From assembly GCA_948567375.1 (NCBI GenBank), contig OX419759.1, positions 55,146,593 to 55,210,592 of the forward strand: 64,000 bases of DNA. The letters are read 5' to 3'. The position numbers were made by a program, and so were the translations under genes. This document shows positions 11,115-20,699 of this stretch, piece after piece. Numbering within the stretch: the first letter of the stretch is position 1; every line of letters begins with the position of its first letter. A model generated the notes under the pieces. The model had not been told where the DNA came from, did no database searches, and saw only the letters and a program-made list of their open reading frames with translations. The DNA is from Lunularia cruciata (taxonomy: Eukaryota > Streptophyta > Marchantiopsida > Lunulariales > Lunulariaceae).

Positions 11115-12260
11115 CTAATAGGTGGCTCAAAATCTCTTATTGGGATTCCTTGATCATTTTGCTCCACAAACTCCATCTAGGTGACTTGTTAAGGTCAATC
11201 ATTCTTGAATGGACATTCAATGATGAAATGTCCAATTTGGCAACAAAAGAAAAAACAACCATTTTGTTGCAATTTTTCTCTATTTGTTGTGCCAAGTGGT
11301 CTTTATTGAATGGCATCAATCTTGACTCTTCCACCTATGTGTAGTGTATTGGTAGGTTTTGTGGAGGTCAAGGTCAATACCAAGTTGTTGCAACCAAGGA
11401 ATCAAAGCATTTGACCAACCACATGTCTTCCTCCAAGTGTTGTGGCTCTCACATAATTACCTCTAATTTGGTTCATGACTTCAAGCCCCTCACAAATTGA
11501 TTCAAAGCTTCACTTTCTACTATATCTGGAATTTGCATGATGGTCTCTAAAATTGTGATATAACTTCTTATAGAGCCAATCTGCTTCAACTCTGCCAACC
11601 TATCTTGTGTAGTTTGTCTGGCATTTATAGTTTAGAATTGACTAATCAATGTACTCTTAAATTTTGCCCAAGTCAAGATAGGTGCAACAAATTGCCGTTC
11701 AATTTGCTCTACTCCAGAATTTTCACCATAGCTTTGCTACTTCATCAATTGATTAGAAGCAAAGAGAATATTTTTTGTTCATCTTGAAGATTGGTAGCTT
11801 CAAAATAACATTGGCATTCAAACACAAAATTCTCCATTGCACTCGAAAGATTTTTACTTTTAAATACCTTGGGTTTTGGAAATTAGATTTGGTTTTTTTC
11901 CTTCTAGAATTGGTACTCTTTCTACATGCTCTTGTTGTTGATGGTCTTGTTCATCCAACAATCAAGTAAGGTACTCAATTTTTTGCTCTATAGTAATTTC
12001 AAGCATTGCCATCATGGCTACTACTTTATCACACTACTCTCAATTTATTTAATTTATTAGCATATAGATGTAACATGTCCACAGTTCTCCATAAGTTATA
12101 ACCGAAAGTACCAAGGGTTCAGTGGACAGGGTGATCATATTTAGAAAATTCTACACAAAAAACGTGAGGTGATGAACTTTGTGAAATGATACTTGGATAA
12201 TACTCAAACATGAAAATTCTCATAGTTTTGAGGAAATGGATTGGGTGATCCATAAATTCC
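11115..12260 (-). pseudogene. Gy-1 gag remnant
   Basis: This is the 5' part of Gy-1 beyond the Gy-2 insertion. Near 11205-11265 the minus strand reads CFFFCCQIGHFIIEC. Its C-x4-H-x4-C half fits a zinc knuckle; the first spacing is CX3C rather than CX2C. The rest, up to 12260, shows only short broken frames with a general gag layout. The assignment relies largely on position between the 5' LTR and the protease. Confidence 0.6.
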
Positions 12261-12269
12261 ATCCATCCC

Positions 12270-12288
12270 ATTCTTGCTCAAATACAAA
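12270..12288 (-). other. Gy-1 primer-binding site
   Basis: Directly after the 5' LTR the minus strand reads TTTGTATTTGAGC. It matches the initiator tRNA-Met site TGGTATCAGAGC at 9 of 12 positions. Confidence 0.55.
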
Positions 12289-12783
12289 CATAAAAATGTA
12301 AAAGATCAAGACCAAGGAAAGAGATAGGAGAATGGAAGATCACATTGGGCCTTGAGTGTAGGAAACTCCAAATGCCTAGCATGAACATTGGCTTTGGTAT
12401 TTATAAGGAGCATACAAGGCTCTTGAGAAGCTTCTCAAGAAGCTTCCTTGAGTTGTTTTCTTGGAGTGCAAGCCAAGTTAATCAAGAAGTTTCTCAAGAA
12501 GCTTCCTTCTAGAAGCCGTCTACTTGGCATGCAAGCTAAACTAATTGGAAGTCTTTAGAAGCTTCCTTCTAGAAGCTACCTACTTGAGATGCAAGCTAAG
12601 CTAGTCGAGAAGTTTCCCAAGAAGCTTCCTCCTAGAAGTTGCCACTTGGTATGCATGTTATCCAATACTTGGGAGTGTACCAAATAGCTTCTTAGATACT
12701 TCTAGAATATTCTAGGCTAATTTGGCCCATTAGCTACTTTGTTAACCTTGACTAACTTCATCGCTAAACTTCATAGTGTTACA
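12289..12783 (-). repeat. Gy-1 5' LTR (right copy)
   Basis: It starts CATAAAAATG (TG mutated to CA) and ends GTGTTACA, followed by CCTAT (12784-12788). It aligns with 681-1177, including the GAAGCTTCT-rich block and the minus-strand TATAAATA box near 12397-12406. Confidence 0.92.
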
Positions 12784-12883
12784 CCTATTCTCAAACACAT
12801 TTGCCAAAGAAAAGTGTGCATTAATTAAACAATCATTTAAGAAAAATGGAAGCAAGTCACCCTCCAAATGTCAAACTAAGCAT

Positions 12884-13105
12884 TGGCTGGTGCAATCCAT
12901 AGGAGATCAATCACACTAGGTGATGCTTCTTTGGATGCTCTAGTTGTTTGTAGACCATATGACTTGCATAACTTGGATATCTTAGGTGCTATAGGGCAGA
13001 TTCTTCTTATCTCTACTATTGGGGCTTAGCCCCATTTTATCACCTTTGTCTTTTCCTTATATTGCTTGATGGGTTCTTCCCATCCTTCTTGCTTTCACAC
13101 GTGAT
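12884..13105 (+). mobile_element. LINE 3' tail, copy 1 (heavily truncated)
   Basis: This stretch aligns with the 3' end of the LINE copies at 39.7 kb and 49.9 kb: a GCTGGTGCAATCC start, then the GGGGCTTAGCCCC palindrome (13021-13033), then the shared GATGGG(T)TCTTCCCATCC end. No coding part is left. Copies truncated at the 5' end are normal products of target-primed reverse transcription. Confidence 0.85.
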
Positions 13106-13429
13106 TATGTTTATCTTGATGTAAATCTGAACACTCTTGTTATTATTTGATTGGCAAGAGAAAATTCTCTGCATGTTATGCAATTACATACTTGAAAATT
13201 TGTTACAATGTTTATACAAAATGGATTTTGTAGGGTAAATACCTTATAATAACTTGTAACTCCCTTAAGGTGTGAGATAAATGATACACTAAAGCCCAAA
13301 TATAAATATAATTTCCTCTCTTAAGTCACTCATCCAAAAAATTCATTTTACTTGAAGTTCTCCTTTATATTTGTATTTTTTACCCATAGGGATGCAATGC
13401 CACAGACATACCACCAATTTCAACTACAA
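13106..13429. other. No recognised feature
   Basis: AT-rich sequence between the LINE tail and the first readable part of Gy-5. It may be the decayed gag of Gy-5, but I see no motif. Confidence 0.3.
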
Positions 13430-13683
13430 GAATCCCACATAGTGTTGTGGTTGACATAATTTTGATAGATCATCATGTGTTCTACACTAGGGTCTATGAT
13501 CCAAACATTCATGTTACAATCCAAGGAAGTGTTGTCCCAAATTGTCACCTCAACTTAGGATCCTTGGTGAATATAATGACCAAGGGTATTATGGAAACAT
13601 TGGGATTGAAGTGTATGGCAAAGACTTTCACTCTTGTCCAAATGATTGATGGGAGAAGATATCACCCTTTCGGAGTGTTGTCC
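13430..13683 (+). pseudogene. Gy-5 protease, N-terminal part (split by Gy-3)
   Basis: The plus-strand frame reads VVDIILI, then a retropepsin-like core with LNLGSLVNIMTKGIMETLGL, where the DxGA active-site Asp has become Asn. It continues to DGRRYHPFGVLS. The frame is cut at 13683 by Gy-3 and resumes at 27905. The shared GTCC at 13680-13683 and 27905-27908 is the target duplication. Confidence 0.8.
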
Positions 13684-14103
13684 TGTGAGCCGGCCTGTCT
13701 CTCACTCAGGATGAACCTACGATGGCTATTATGATAGCTCACCATGGACTAAGAAGGCAAAGAACCCCAACTCCATCATACTCCTCCAAGGCTAACACTC
13801 CAAGACTCAAGACATTGCTCACTAGAGAACTCAATGAGAGAGAGATAGTTGCAAATGAAATGATGATGAGTACCTCCTCACCCCTTATTTATATACTTGT
13901 GAAATAATTACCAAAGTTACTAATTACTAGAGTAACTCAAGTTACTAGGCTAAAACTCAAGTAAAGTCAAAAAGTAGAAAGGAATATCCATTCATATGGG
14001 CATATTCCCCTAAGCATGTGATCTTATCTTGACCCAACCACTAAGTCAAGACTTCCTTCACATGGGCTATCCTTGGACTAAAGAAGAATCCAAAACAAAA
14101 AGG
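13684..14103 (-). repeat. Gy-3 3' LTR, first part
   Basis: It begins TGTGAGCCGGC and aligns with 27212-27634 until AAAACAAAAAGG, where Gy-4 is inserted. A minus-strand TATATAAA box lies near 13885-13897. Confidence 0.9.
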
Positions 14104-14658
14104 TGTCGTGCGTATATACATTGTTACACAACATACATCGCTGTCAACATCATACACTATAGAAACAGAACTCACACATAAGTCATACATAGACTCTAAA
14201 GTGCCACAATAATCAGATTGCTTACCACTCTCAACTCAACTCAACTCAGATCAGTACTTGATCTGTCACTCTATAAACTGCCAACAACTGGGCACTGATT
14301 ACAGTCAAGCCACACCCACTCAAGCAAAGATAATCCAAGTGACGCTCACCGGCCTCTATCCACTATAGCCAGGAACTCGAATGCTCAACATCAAAGAAGT
14401 GAGCTCTCTGGAGCTCACTTCGAAACTATACCCCCTGGACTCAAGCTAGCACTGAAACCCTAATGGTCCCGCTGATGGCACACTTGACGGTGCAAATGGT
14501 GCAAAGTGACGGTGGGCCCCACCGTGAAGTCAGTACCCCGAACATGAAATCTAACCATCGGAAAGTAGTCTCTGAGAAACTGCTAGAATAACTCTAACTA
14601 CTATCACTAGACCTCCAGTGTCCAAGCATCTAGATGCGGCACTACAAATGGCGTGACA
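14104..14658 (-). repeat. Gy-4 left terminal repeat, A+B
   Basis: It starts TGTCGTGCG and ends GGCGTGACA, so the termini are inverted TGTC/GACA. The same 555-bp A+B unit with the same ends occurs alone at 44143-44697 with a target duplication. B alone recurs at 19969-20420. TCTATAAACTG lies inside B. Confidence 0.85.
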
Positions 14659-14660
14659 AC

Positions 14661-14765
14661 TGTCATGCGTATATACATTGCTACACAACATACATCGTTG
14701 TCAACATCATACACTATAGAAACACAACTCACACATAAGTCATACATAGACTCTAAAGTGCCACA
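14661..14765 (-). repeat. Second copy of segment A at Gy-4 internal border
   Basis: This 105-bp copy of segment A (TGTCATGCG...GTGCCACA) differs from 14104-14208 at four positions, three of them C/T or G/A type changes. It directly abuts the polypurine tract, so by classical rules it is the start of the 3' LTR on the minus strand. Confidence 0.88.
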
Positions 14766-14780
14766 ATCGCCCCCCTAACT
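14766..14780 (-). other. Gy-4 polypurine tract
   Basis: The minus strand reads GTTAGGGGGGCGAT just before segment A. A run of six G is typical of such primers. Confidence 0.75.
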
Positions 14781-14937
14781 GGCAGTTAGGTCCCTCTAAC
14801 TCCAGATAGCTATCTACTCTAAGTATATGGTATACCCTCTAATGGGCAAAGATCAGGAAGCCGGTGCTATGGAACCCCATCGTTAGTCGCCTATCTGCAA
14901 TCTATACCATATAAAGAATGAACTAGCTATAGGTCAA

Positions 14938-15626
14938 GTACATCTAGGACATAACCACTATCCCTAAGGAACCACCGTGAAGGGAGGAGTCATACATGCC
15001 ATATGCCATCCTCTCGAACAACTATCACACACTAACATAGTAGTAGCTCCACCAAAAGAGCCACATAACATACACCTCAAGCCTGCACGTACAAGTGCCA
15101 AGCTTGGGTCCATAGTACCATCAATGTTTGGAAGGTGGCATGGCGCACAATTTCGCACATGATCTTTCCAAGCAACACCATCACGTCCTTCTAACACAAG
15201 GACTCCAGATGGCAAAACCTCGCATACTCTCAAGATAGTGCGGCATGTAGAAACATCAAGTGTCGTCGGTGTTGTCTGCTGTAGATATACATAGTCATCT
15301 GGATGAAATCGACGGATCGAGGGTCTATAACCTCCTCCTTGAATGGTACCATAGCGTAAAGTATCTCTATGTTGAGTAATCGCCAAGTTCTCAAAGGCCA
15401 TCGGCATCACTCTTTGAAAGATCTCTGCCCGCTGAGAACATGCACTCATCCATACATTGGGGTCATCCAAGTCCAAAACAATAGTAGCATCTCGACAAAT
15501 GGCTGTAGGTAAATCTGGATCTCGTCCATAGAGTAGAAAGTATGGAGAGAAGGATGCTAAGGAGGCTTGCCGGCTGAACCGATAGCCCATGGCCAACCAA
15601 GGTAACTGGAGATCCCAATCTCCCAA
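14938..15626 (-). pseudogene. Gy-4 integrase C-terminal part with PHD finger
   Basis: The frame 14964-15626 starts inside the integrase core (GYRFSRQASLASFSPYFLLYGRDP, split here as two blocks of the conserved SPYFLLYGR region). It runs through a C-terminal barrel (HPDDYVYLQQ, GVAWKDHVRNCAPCHLPNID) and enters a PHD finger. Zinc ligands in order are CMLC, CDSC, GWH, MAC and, beyond two stops, WLCPRC near 14940. This gives a complete C4HC3 set with the typical Trp before the last pair. PHD fingers read histone H3 tails. Here the domain replaces the usual chromodomain, suggesting targeting by another chromatin mark. The two stops remove the last zinc ligands. Confidence 0.88.
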
Positions 15627-15639
15627 GTGGCCTCTCTAC

Positions 15640-16266
15640 AAACCATACTTTTGCAATCCTCTCTTCACCGTCTGAACCACTCTCTCTGCTAAGCCATCTG
15701 CCTCAAGGTGATCTCAGGATGCAGTATGATGATCAATCAAAGCCTTGTCACACAAGACCTGAAACTCCCCCAAGAACTCTGTACCTTGATCAGTCAAAAC
15801 CTCAGCTGGTGCACCAACTCGATCCAGGAACTCGATCTAGGAACGAGTAAGCTGTCCCTTCACTAGACTTGTCAGGAAGTGCCACCAACTCAATCCACTT
15901 GGAGAAGTACTCCACCATCACCAAAACATACCGGTGATGTCTCACAATCAACGGTAAAGGTCCGGCAAAGTCCAAACTCCAACGGTAACCCAATCCTATG
16001 ATAGGTAATGGGTGTAACTATGGCGTAGGAGCATTGAATGATGCCCTAACTCAGTCACAAACCACACATCTGGCAACAAACTGCTGTACCTTGGTCTGCA
16101 TACCGCGCCACCAATAATGACTCTGAAGTAAGCTATACGTACGCTTTACTCCAAAATGTCCTAGCTCCTCATGAGCATGACGAACCACCTGTGGTCTTTG
16201 AGATGGAAGTGGTACTACTCGCACTCTACCATCCTCCCATACATGAAAAAGGTGTCTACCCTCCAA
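15640..16266 (-). pseudogene. Gy-4 integrase zinc domain and catalytic core
   Basis: 16051-16266 has the H2C2 module: HAHEELGHFGVKRT, HYWWRGM, then CVVC. 15802-15993 has the first catalytic part, WSLDFAGPLP followed by FSKWIELVALPDKS. The second Asp region and catalytic Glu fall between 15640 and 15800, where the frame is broken. It joins the C-terminal frame beginning at 15626. Confidence 0.88.
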
Positions 16267-16553
16267 TCTGAACCGTCTGGCTTGCTAAAGAACATGGTCT
16301 CTCTCCTTGGCCCCAACTATGCCACCCATAACACAATGCAAAGATAGTCCATCACTTAGACATCATCATGAATGTCTCGCTAAATTGTACCAATATCTTC
16401 ACTCTTTGGATCTGTGACCTCAATAACTCCTCTTGTATGCGTTGAGAGAGATACCACCAAAGCCTTAGAAAATATACACAAAAAGGCAGATGCATGCCAA
16501 CCTAGCACTATCTCATCATCTGTCTCACCATGCCAATGTGCTCAGGTCTGATC

Positions 16554-16910
16554 CTACTGGCTGGGACATGGGTTTCTACTCAACCCATCTGCATCATGGT
16601 TCACCACTCCAGGTCTATGAACAACCATGAAATCATACTCCTGTAAAATCATAGCCCATCGTGCAAGCTTCCCTGAAAGCTTGTCGGACTCCATCAACCA
16701 CTTCAGCGGCTGATGATCAGTGATGAGAGTGAAGGGGTTACCAAATAGGTAACATCGGAAATGTGCTACTGCCCAAACTGCTGCCAAGCACTCTCCCTCA
16801 TATGAACTATACTTTGCCTCCGCTGAATTGTTGGAGCGACTACCATAGGCCACCACAAACTCCTTCTCCTCATCATCATGATGGGTGAGCGCCGCTCCAA
16901 GTCCCAACAT
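16554..16910 (-). pseudogene. Gy-4 RNase H
   Basis: This is an open stretch of 118 codons with the typical gypsy RNase H blocks: GLGAALTHHDD near the start, the AYGSRSNNSAEAKYSSYEGE catalytic-Glu block, AHFRCYLFG, ITDHQPLKWL with the third acidic residue, and LARWAMILQEYDF near the end. DGLSRNPC closes the domain. It joins RT at 16938 through a short break. Confidence 0.92.
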
Positions 16911-16937
16911 ACTCCAATCAGTGTGAACCTGAAATGG

Positions 16938-17395
16938 TCATCCCTTGATCGATCTCCTCAAAATAGGAGCAGATGTCAACCTCTCCTTGAGCTCTACAAA
17001 TGCTCTCTCCTGCTCATCTCCCCAACACCACTCCTGTGTAAGCTTGGTCAGCTTCGTCAAGGTCTTGGCAATGGCACTAAATCCTCTAACATAACGGCGA
17101 TAGAAGTTTGCCAACCCAAGAAATACTCGCACTCTGCTCACATCCGTAGGCCAAGGAATACGTGCAATAGCCTCCACCTTGGTCTGCTGAACACCAAGTC
17201 CTCCGTGGTAGATAGTGTGACCCAAATACTCAACCTGCTCGTGGAAGAACCTACACTTCCCAGGATGTAATTTGAGTCCATGAGATCTCAACCTCTCAAA
17301 CACCTCCAACAACTATCTCTCATGCTCCTCCACAGTAGTGCTATAAACCAAAATGTCATCAATATAGCACCGAGCAAAATCCAATCTAGGTCAAA
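16938..17395 (-). pseudogene. Gy-4 reverse transcriptase, C-terminal half
   Basis: It begins at LDFARCYIDDILVYS (17345-17395, active-site YIDD box). It continues through HGLKLHPGKCRFF, VEYLGHTI, ARIPWPTDVSRVRVFLGLANFYRRY to LKERLTSAPIL. The fingers and half of the palm are missing. A deletion joins this point directly to the gag zinc knuckle, out of frame. The remaining part is well preserved. Confidence 0.9.
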
Positions 17396-18562
17396 ACACC
17401 GGTCACTAGTGTGACCAAATCTGTGGCAGTGCTCACACTGCCTCTGTGCTGGCTGTGATGCACCAAAGGTATCAGGTCTGCTGCCTTGAGTACACTCTCT
17501 CCTATGGTGAGGTCCACCACAAGTCCAACAAGCAACACCACCACTCATTGGCTGTTGCTGACTCAAAAATGAGGGTAAGGGTCTAACTCCACTAGGTCTT
17601 CCACTTGCTCCATAGGATCTAGGCTGTCCACCATGTCCTCAAAAACCAACTGGGCGTGGTGCACTCTGCTGCACTCTAGAAGAAGTCACAGCCGTGGATG
17701 AGGTCTCCCCACCAAATCCAGATGTCACCACTCTCTCCTCCACCATGTTGAGCTCAATACGCTCAGCCAAACCAAAGACCACTGCCAAAGTAGGCAAAGT
17801 AGCCTGTAACAACGTAGCATCACGAACTCTACATCGCAACTCCCTGTCCAGTATCCCATACCAAAACTGGACTGCCTGGGCCTCAGTAACTCCCTGAGTG
17901 AAACTGATCAGCCCCCTCATGCGAGTGTATGCCTCGCGTAGGCTCTCTCCAGCCTTCCGCTGGAACTCCTGCAAGCTCCTCAGCTTGTCAGTCCGCACTC
18001 CTTGGTAGTTCTGCCTCAAACATAGGAAGAACTCCACCATGGGGTTAAACTCCGGTACCACACCACCTCCTGCAACAGTACCTCCACTCGTAGTAGCACT
18101 ATCTCTAGCTAGTGCACCTCCACTAGCTCCACCCACACTACTCAAGCTAGAACTCGTAGGTACAGCCAATCTACTCTTGGCCATCGAGTCTGAAGTGATG
18201 GAGACATAGTGTGGAGACCAATACTGTCTCCATAACTCAATCTCCTCCAAATGAGCTCTCCTGAACTCATGGTAGTCATCCATCAATAGACCTTCCAGAT
18301 GCTGAAACAACCCCTTCCATGCCATGAAGGGTGTGAACAAACTCGGGTTCCGCATCTGCTACAGATCACACCAACTATCAAACTCCTGGATGAAGTCATC
18401 CAACTCAATGGTACCCACTGTACCAGAGTAATGCCTAGGGCCTTTGGAGGCCCCATAAATCTCGTCCATGTCCCACAACAACGGTGCGGACACACCAAGT
18501 GCACTCTCAACTGAATCAGCTCTTGTGTCGAACTCCAACTCAGAGTCAATCTCCTCCCTCAT
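17396..18562 (-). pseudogene. Gy-4 gag
   Basis: 18359-18562 and 17639-18355 hold the capsid region, including FNPMVEFFLCLRQNYQGV, LREAYTRMRGLI, QAVQFWYGIL and LRCRVRD. 17400-17566 holds two zinc knuckles, CWTCGGPHHRREC and CEHCHRFGHTSDRC. A Gly/Ser/Thr-rich spacer sits near 18050-18160. One stop separates the first two frames. The downstream junction at about 17395 is the deletion into RT. Confidence 0.85.
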
Positions 18563-19968
18563 TGGGACCTGAGATATAGGCTAATACCGAGCACCACTCC
18601 GAGTAAACCCTCTTTGTACTACAGGGCTAACTCCTCTAGAATCTCCAAAGAACTCCGTCGTGACAAAGTAAACACACCAACAAACCTGAACCACCAACTG
18701 CAACCGCAACTCGCAACTGCAAGTACCCCACCGCGTGCCAACACCACCAAGTGCCAATACTAACTAAGCACCACCCACTAATGTAACTCTAACCGAGATA
18801 ACTACACTAGGGAAAGGGCAACTTGTAACCTACCATCATAACACACACTCTCACGGTTTGCAAGTCATCACTTCTTGCCTCACCGGAGAGAAACAAAGGT
18901 AGTCTGACTGGTCATCACTCTAGCCTCACCACCGAGAGCACACCAGAGCACCAATGCTCAAAAGTTAGGGCACCTCACACAAACGTGGTGCACAAACAGG
19001 AAGTAGAGAATGGAGGGGATCCAATCACAAGAAATCTAAACAAAAACTCTCCATCTCATAACACAACACGAGACTGACTCTGCCACCATTTGGCATTTGA
19101 CATAAAAGCAGTTCGTATCTAAGTCCTAAGCTACCAGGATCACCAAGAATGGGATCAAACTGCCTCTCTAGCCAAAGCTACATGTGTATAGATAACTGTG
19201 GCACAATCACTAGGACAACAAGTGAGGGTGGACCAGTTGGCTAGGGCACCAGTCTAGGAACAAGAGATCTAGGGGTCAAACCCTATTGCGCACAATCTAG
19301 CAAGAAAGGCAGATTTTGCCAACCAATGACCAAGATCTACTCTAAACTAGCTAGCCTCACGCCAGCAAGCTGGCTTGATGGCCCTTCTAGGCCCTCATAG
19401 CCTCTCAAGCCCACAGCCCTATGCCTCTAAACGCCAAAATTCAGCCAAATGAGACCTTTCTTGTTGCCACTTTGAACCTCCTCCTAAATTGGCAAAACTC
19501 CTCCAAATCTAGCCAAATAACAAAACTCCTCCAAATCTGACGTAAATCTAACATAAAATCTGACGTAAACTCTAAAGATGGCTGTCCGCCAAATCCTCCG
19601 CTAACTTTCCACTTGAGCCAAATTCACAACACGGGTTTTTCCAAATCACAAATTCATGAGAATAGCTTCTCAACTGCACCTTCAATTTGACTTTTTGAGC
19701 CCAACTCGCAGCAAATTGGTCTTGCTTTCACCTCCTTGAGCTCAAAATCACAACCACTGCTCAAAAATTGCTCCTTCTTTGCTCTAAATTTGGCCAGCGC
19801 TTCCGCACATTGTCCGCCTAACTGCCAAATCTACATCACTTGAACGAGCTTCTGCACACTAGGGAAACACAAAACTTGAATCAAGCTACCAACGATCCAC
19901 CGAGCTTGGAGATACCACCAACACTCACAGTTCCTGCACCCGATTTCCCCCTGACTTCACTTCTTTGA
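18563..19968 (-). other. Gy-4 untranslated leader
   Basis: About 1.4 kb between gag and the right B repeat without a persuasive reading frame. It contains repeated words such as CTCCTCCAAATCT near 19480-19540. On the minus strand the sequence just after the repeat reads TCAAAGAAGTGAAG, which does not resemble an initiator tRNA-Met primer site. Confidence 0.5.
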
Positions 19969-20420
19969 TGTAATCAGATTGCTTACCACTCTCAACCCAA
20001 CTCAACTCAGATCAATAGTTGATCTGTCACTCTATAAACTGCCAACAACCAGGCACTGATTTCAGTCAAGCCACACCCACTCAAGCATAGGGAATCCAAG
20101 TGATGCTCGCCGGCCTCTGTTCACCATAGCCAGGAACTCAAAGGCTCAACATCAGAGAAGTGAGCTCTCTGGAGCTCACTTCAAAACTATACCTCCTTGG
20201 ACTTGAGCTAGCACTAAAACCCTAACAGTCCCGCTGACGGCACACTCGACGGTGCAAACGGTGCAAAGTGACGGTGGGCTCCACCGTGAAGTCAATACCC
20301 CAAACACAAAATCTAACCATCAGAAAGTAGTCTCTAAGAAACTGCTAGAATAACTCTAACTATTATCACTGGACCTCCAGTGTCCGAGCATTTAGATGCG
20401 GCACTACAAATGGCATGATA
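19969..20420 (-). repeat. Gy-4 right terminal repeat, B only
   Basis: It starts TGTAATCAGATTGC and ends GGCATGATA, the degraded form of GGCGTGACA. It aligns with segment B at 14209-14658 and 44248-44697. Segment A is absent on both sides. Confidence 0.87.
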
Positions 20421-20692
20421 GCGACTTGCGAGCCCAAGAGTTCTCAACTCTTTCCTCAAAGCCAAACACCTAGGAATAATACCAAGTCAATACACTAGAA
20501 TCCAAAATAATGGTGCTCATCTTTTCCACTTCCTCTAAAGTAAGGTCCCTTCTATCTTAGCTATGACTAACTTTAGCTAATCATGACTAATGTAGAACCA
20601 TCCTTTATCTCTATATAAATAATATCTCTCAAGTACTTCTAATACCAAGCTAAATATCACAATATCACACACATGCACAAATGGGTGTTACA
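20421..20692 (-). repeat. Gy-3 3' LTR, second part
   Basis: It resumes the Gy-3 LTR at GCGACTTGCGAGCCCAAGAG and ends GGGTGTTACA, aligning with 27640-27904. Adjacent on the minus strand is the purine-rich AAGGGTAAA, the likely polypurine tract (20693-20701). Confidence 0.88.
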
Positions 20693-20699
20693 TTTACCC

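Larger units (their letters stand above)
681..12783 (-). mobile_element. Gy-1: Ty3/gypsy chromodomain retrotransposon, split by Gy-2
   Basis: This is a full-length but dead gypsy element coded on the minus strand. Two LTRs of about 495 bp (681-1177 and 12289-12783) are flanked by the 5-bp duplication CCTAT (676-680 and 12784-12788). Minus-strand order is gag (about 11137-12260), protease (4466-4822), reverse transcriptase and RNase H (about 2560-3860), integrase (about 1560-2560) and chromodomain (about 1225-1400). This is the chromovirus order. The body is interrupted just upstream of the protease by Gy-2 (4827-11109). All frames carry stops or shifts, so the element is non-autonomous. Chromodomain elements usually insert into heterochromatin; whether this one did is unknown. 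Confidence 0.92.
14104..20420 (-). mobile_element. Gy-4: Ty3/gypsy retrotransposon with PHD-finger integrase and permuted ends
   Basis: It is inserted in the left LTR of Gy-3. Left end: segment A (14104-14208), B (14209-14658), dinucleotide AC, then A again (14661-14765) followed by the polypurine tract. Right end: only B (19969-20420). Minus-strand coding order is gag (17400-18562), RT fragment (16938-17380), RNase H (16554-16910), integrase (15160-16266) and PHD finger (14938-15090). A deletion has fused the gag zinc knuckles to the RT YIDD box, removing the protease and RT fingers. No clear target duplication is left. Confidence 0.88.
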
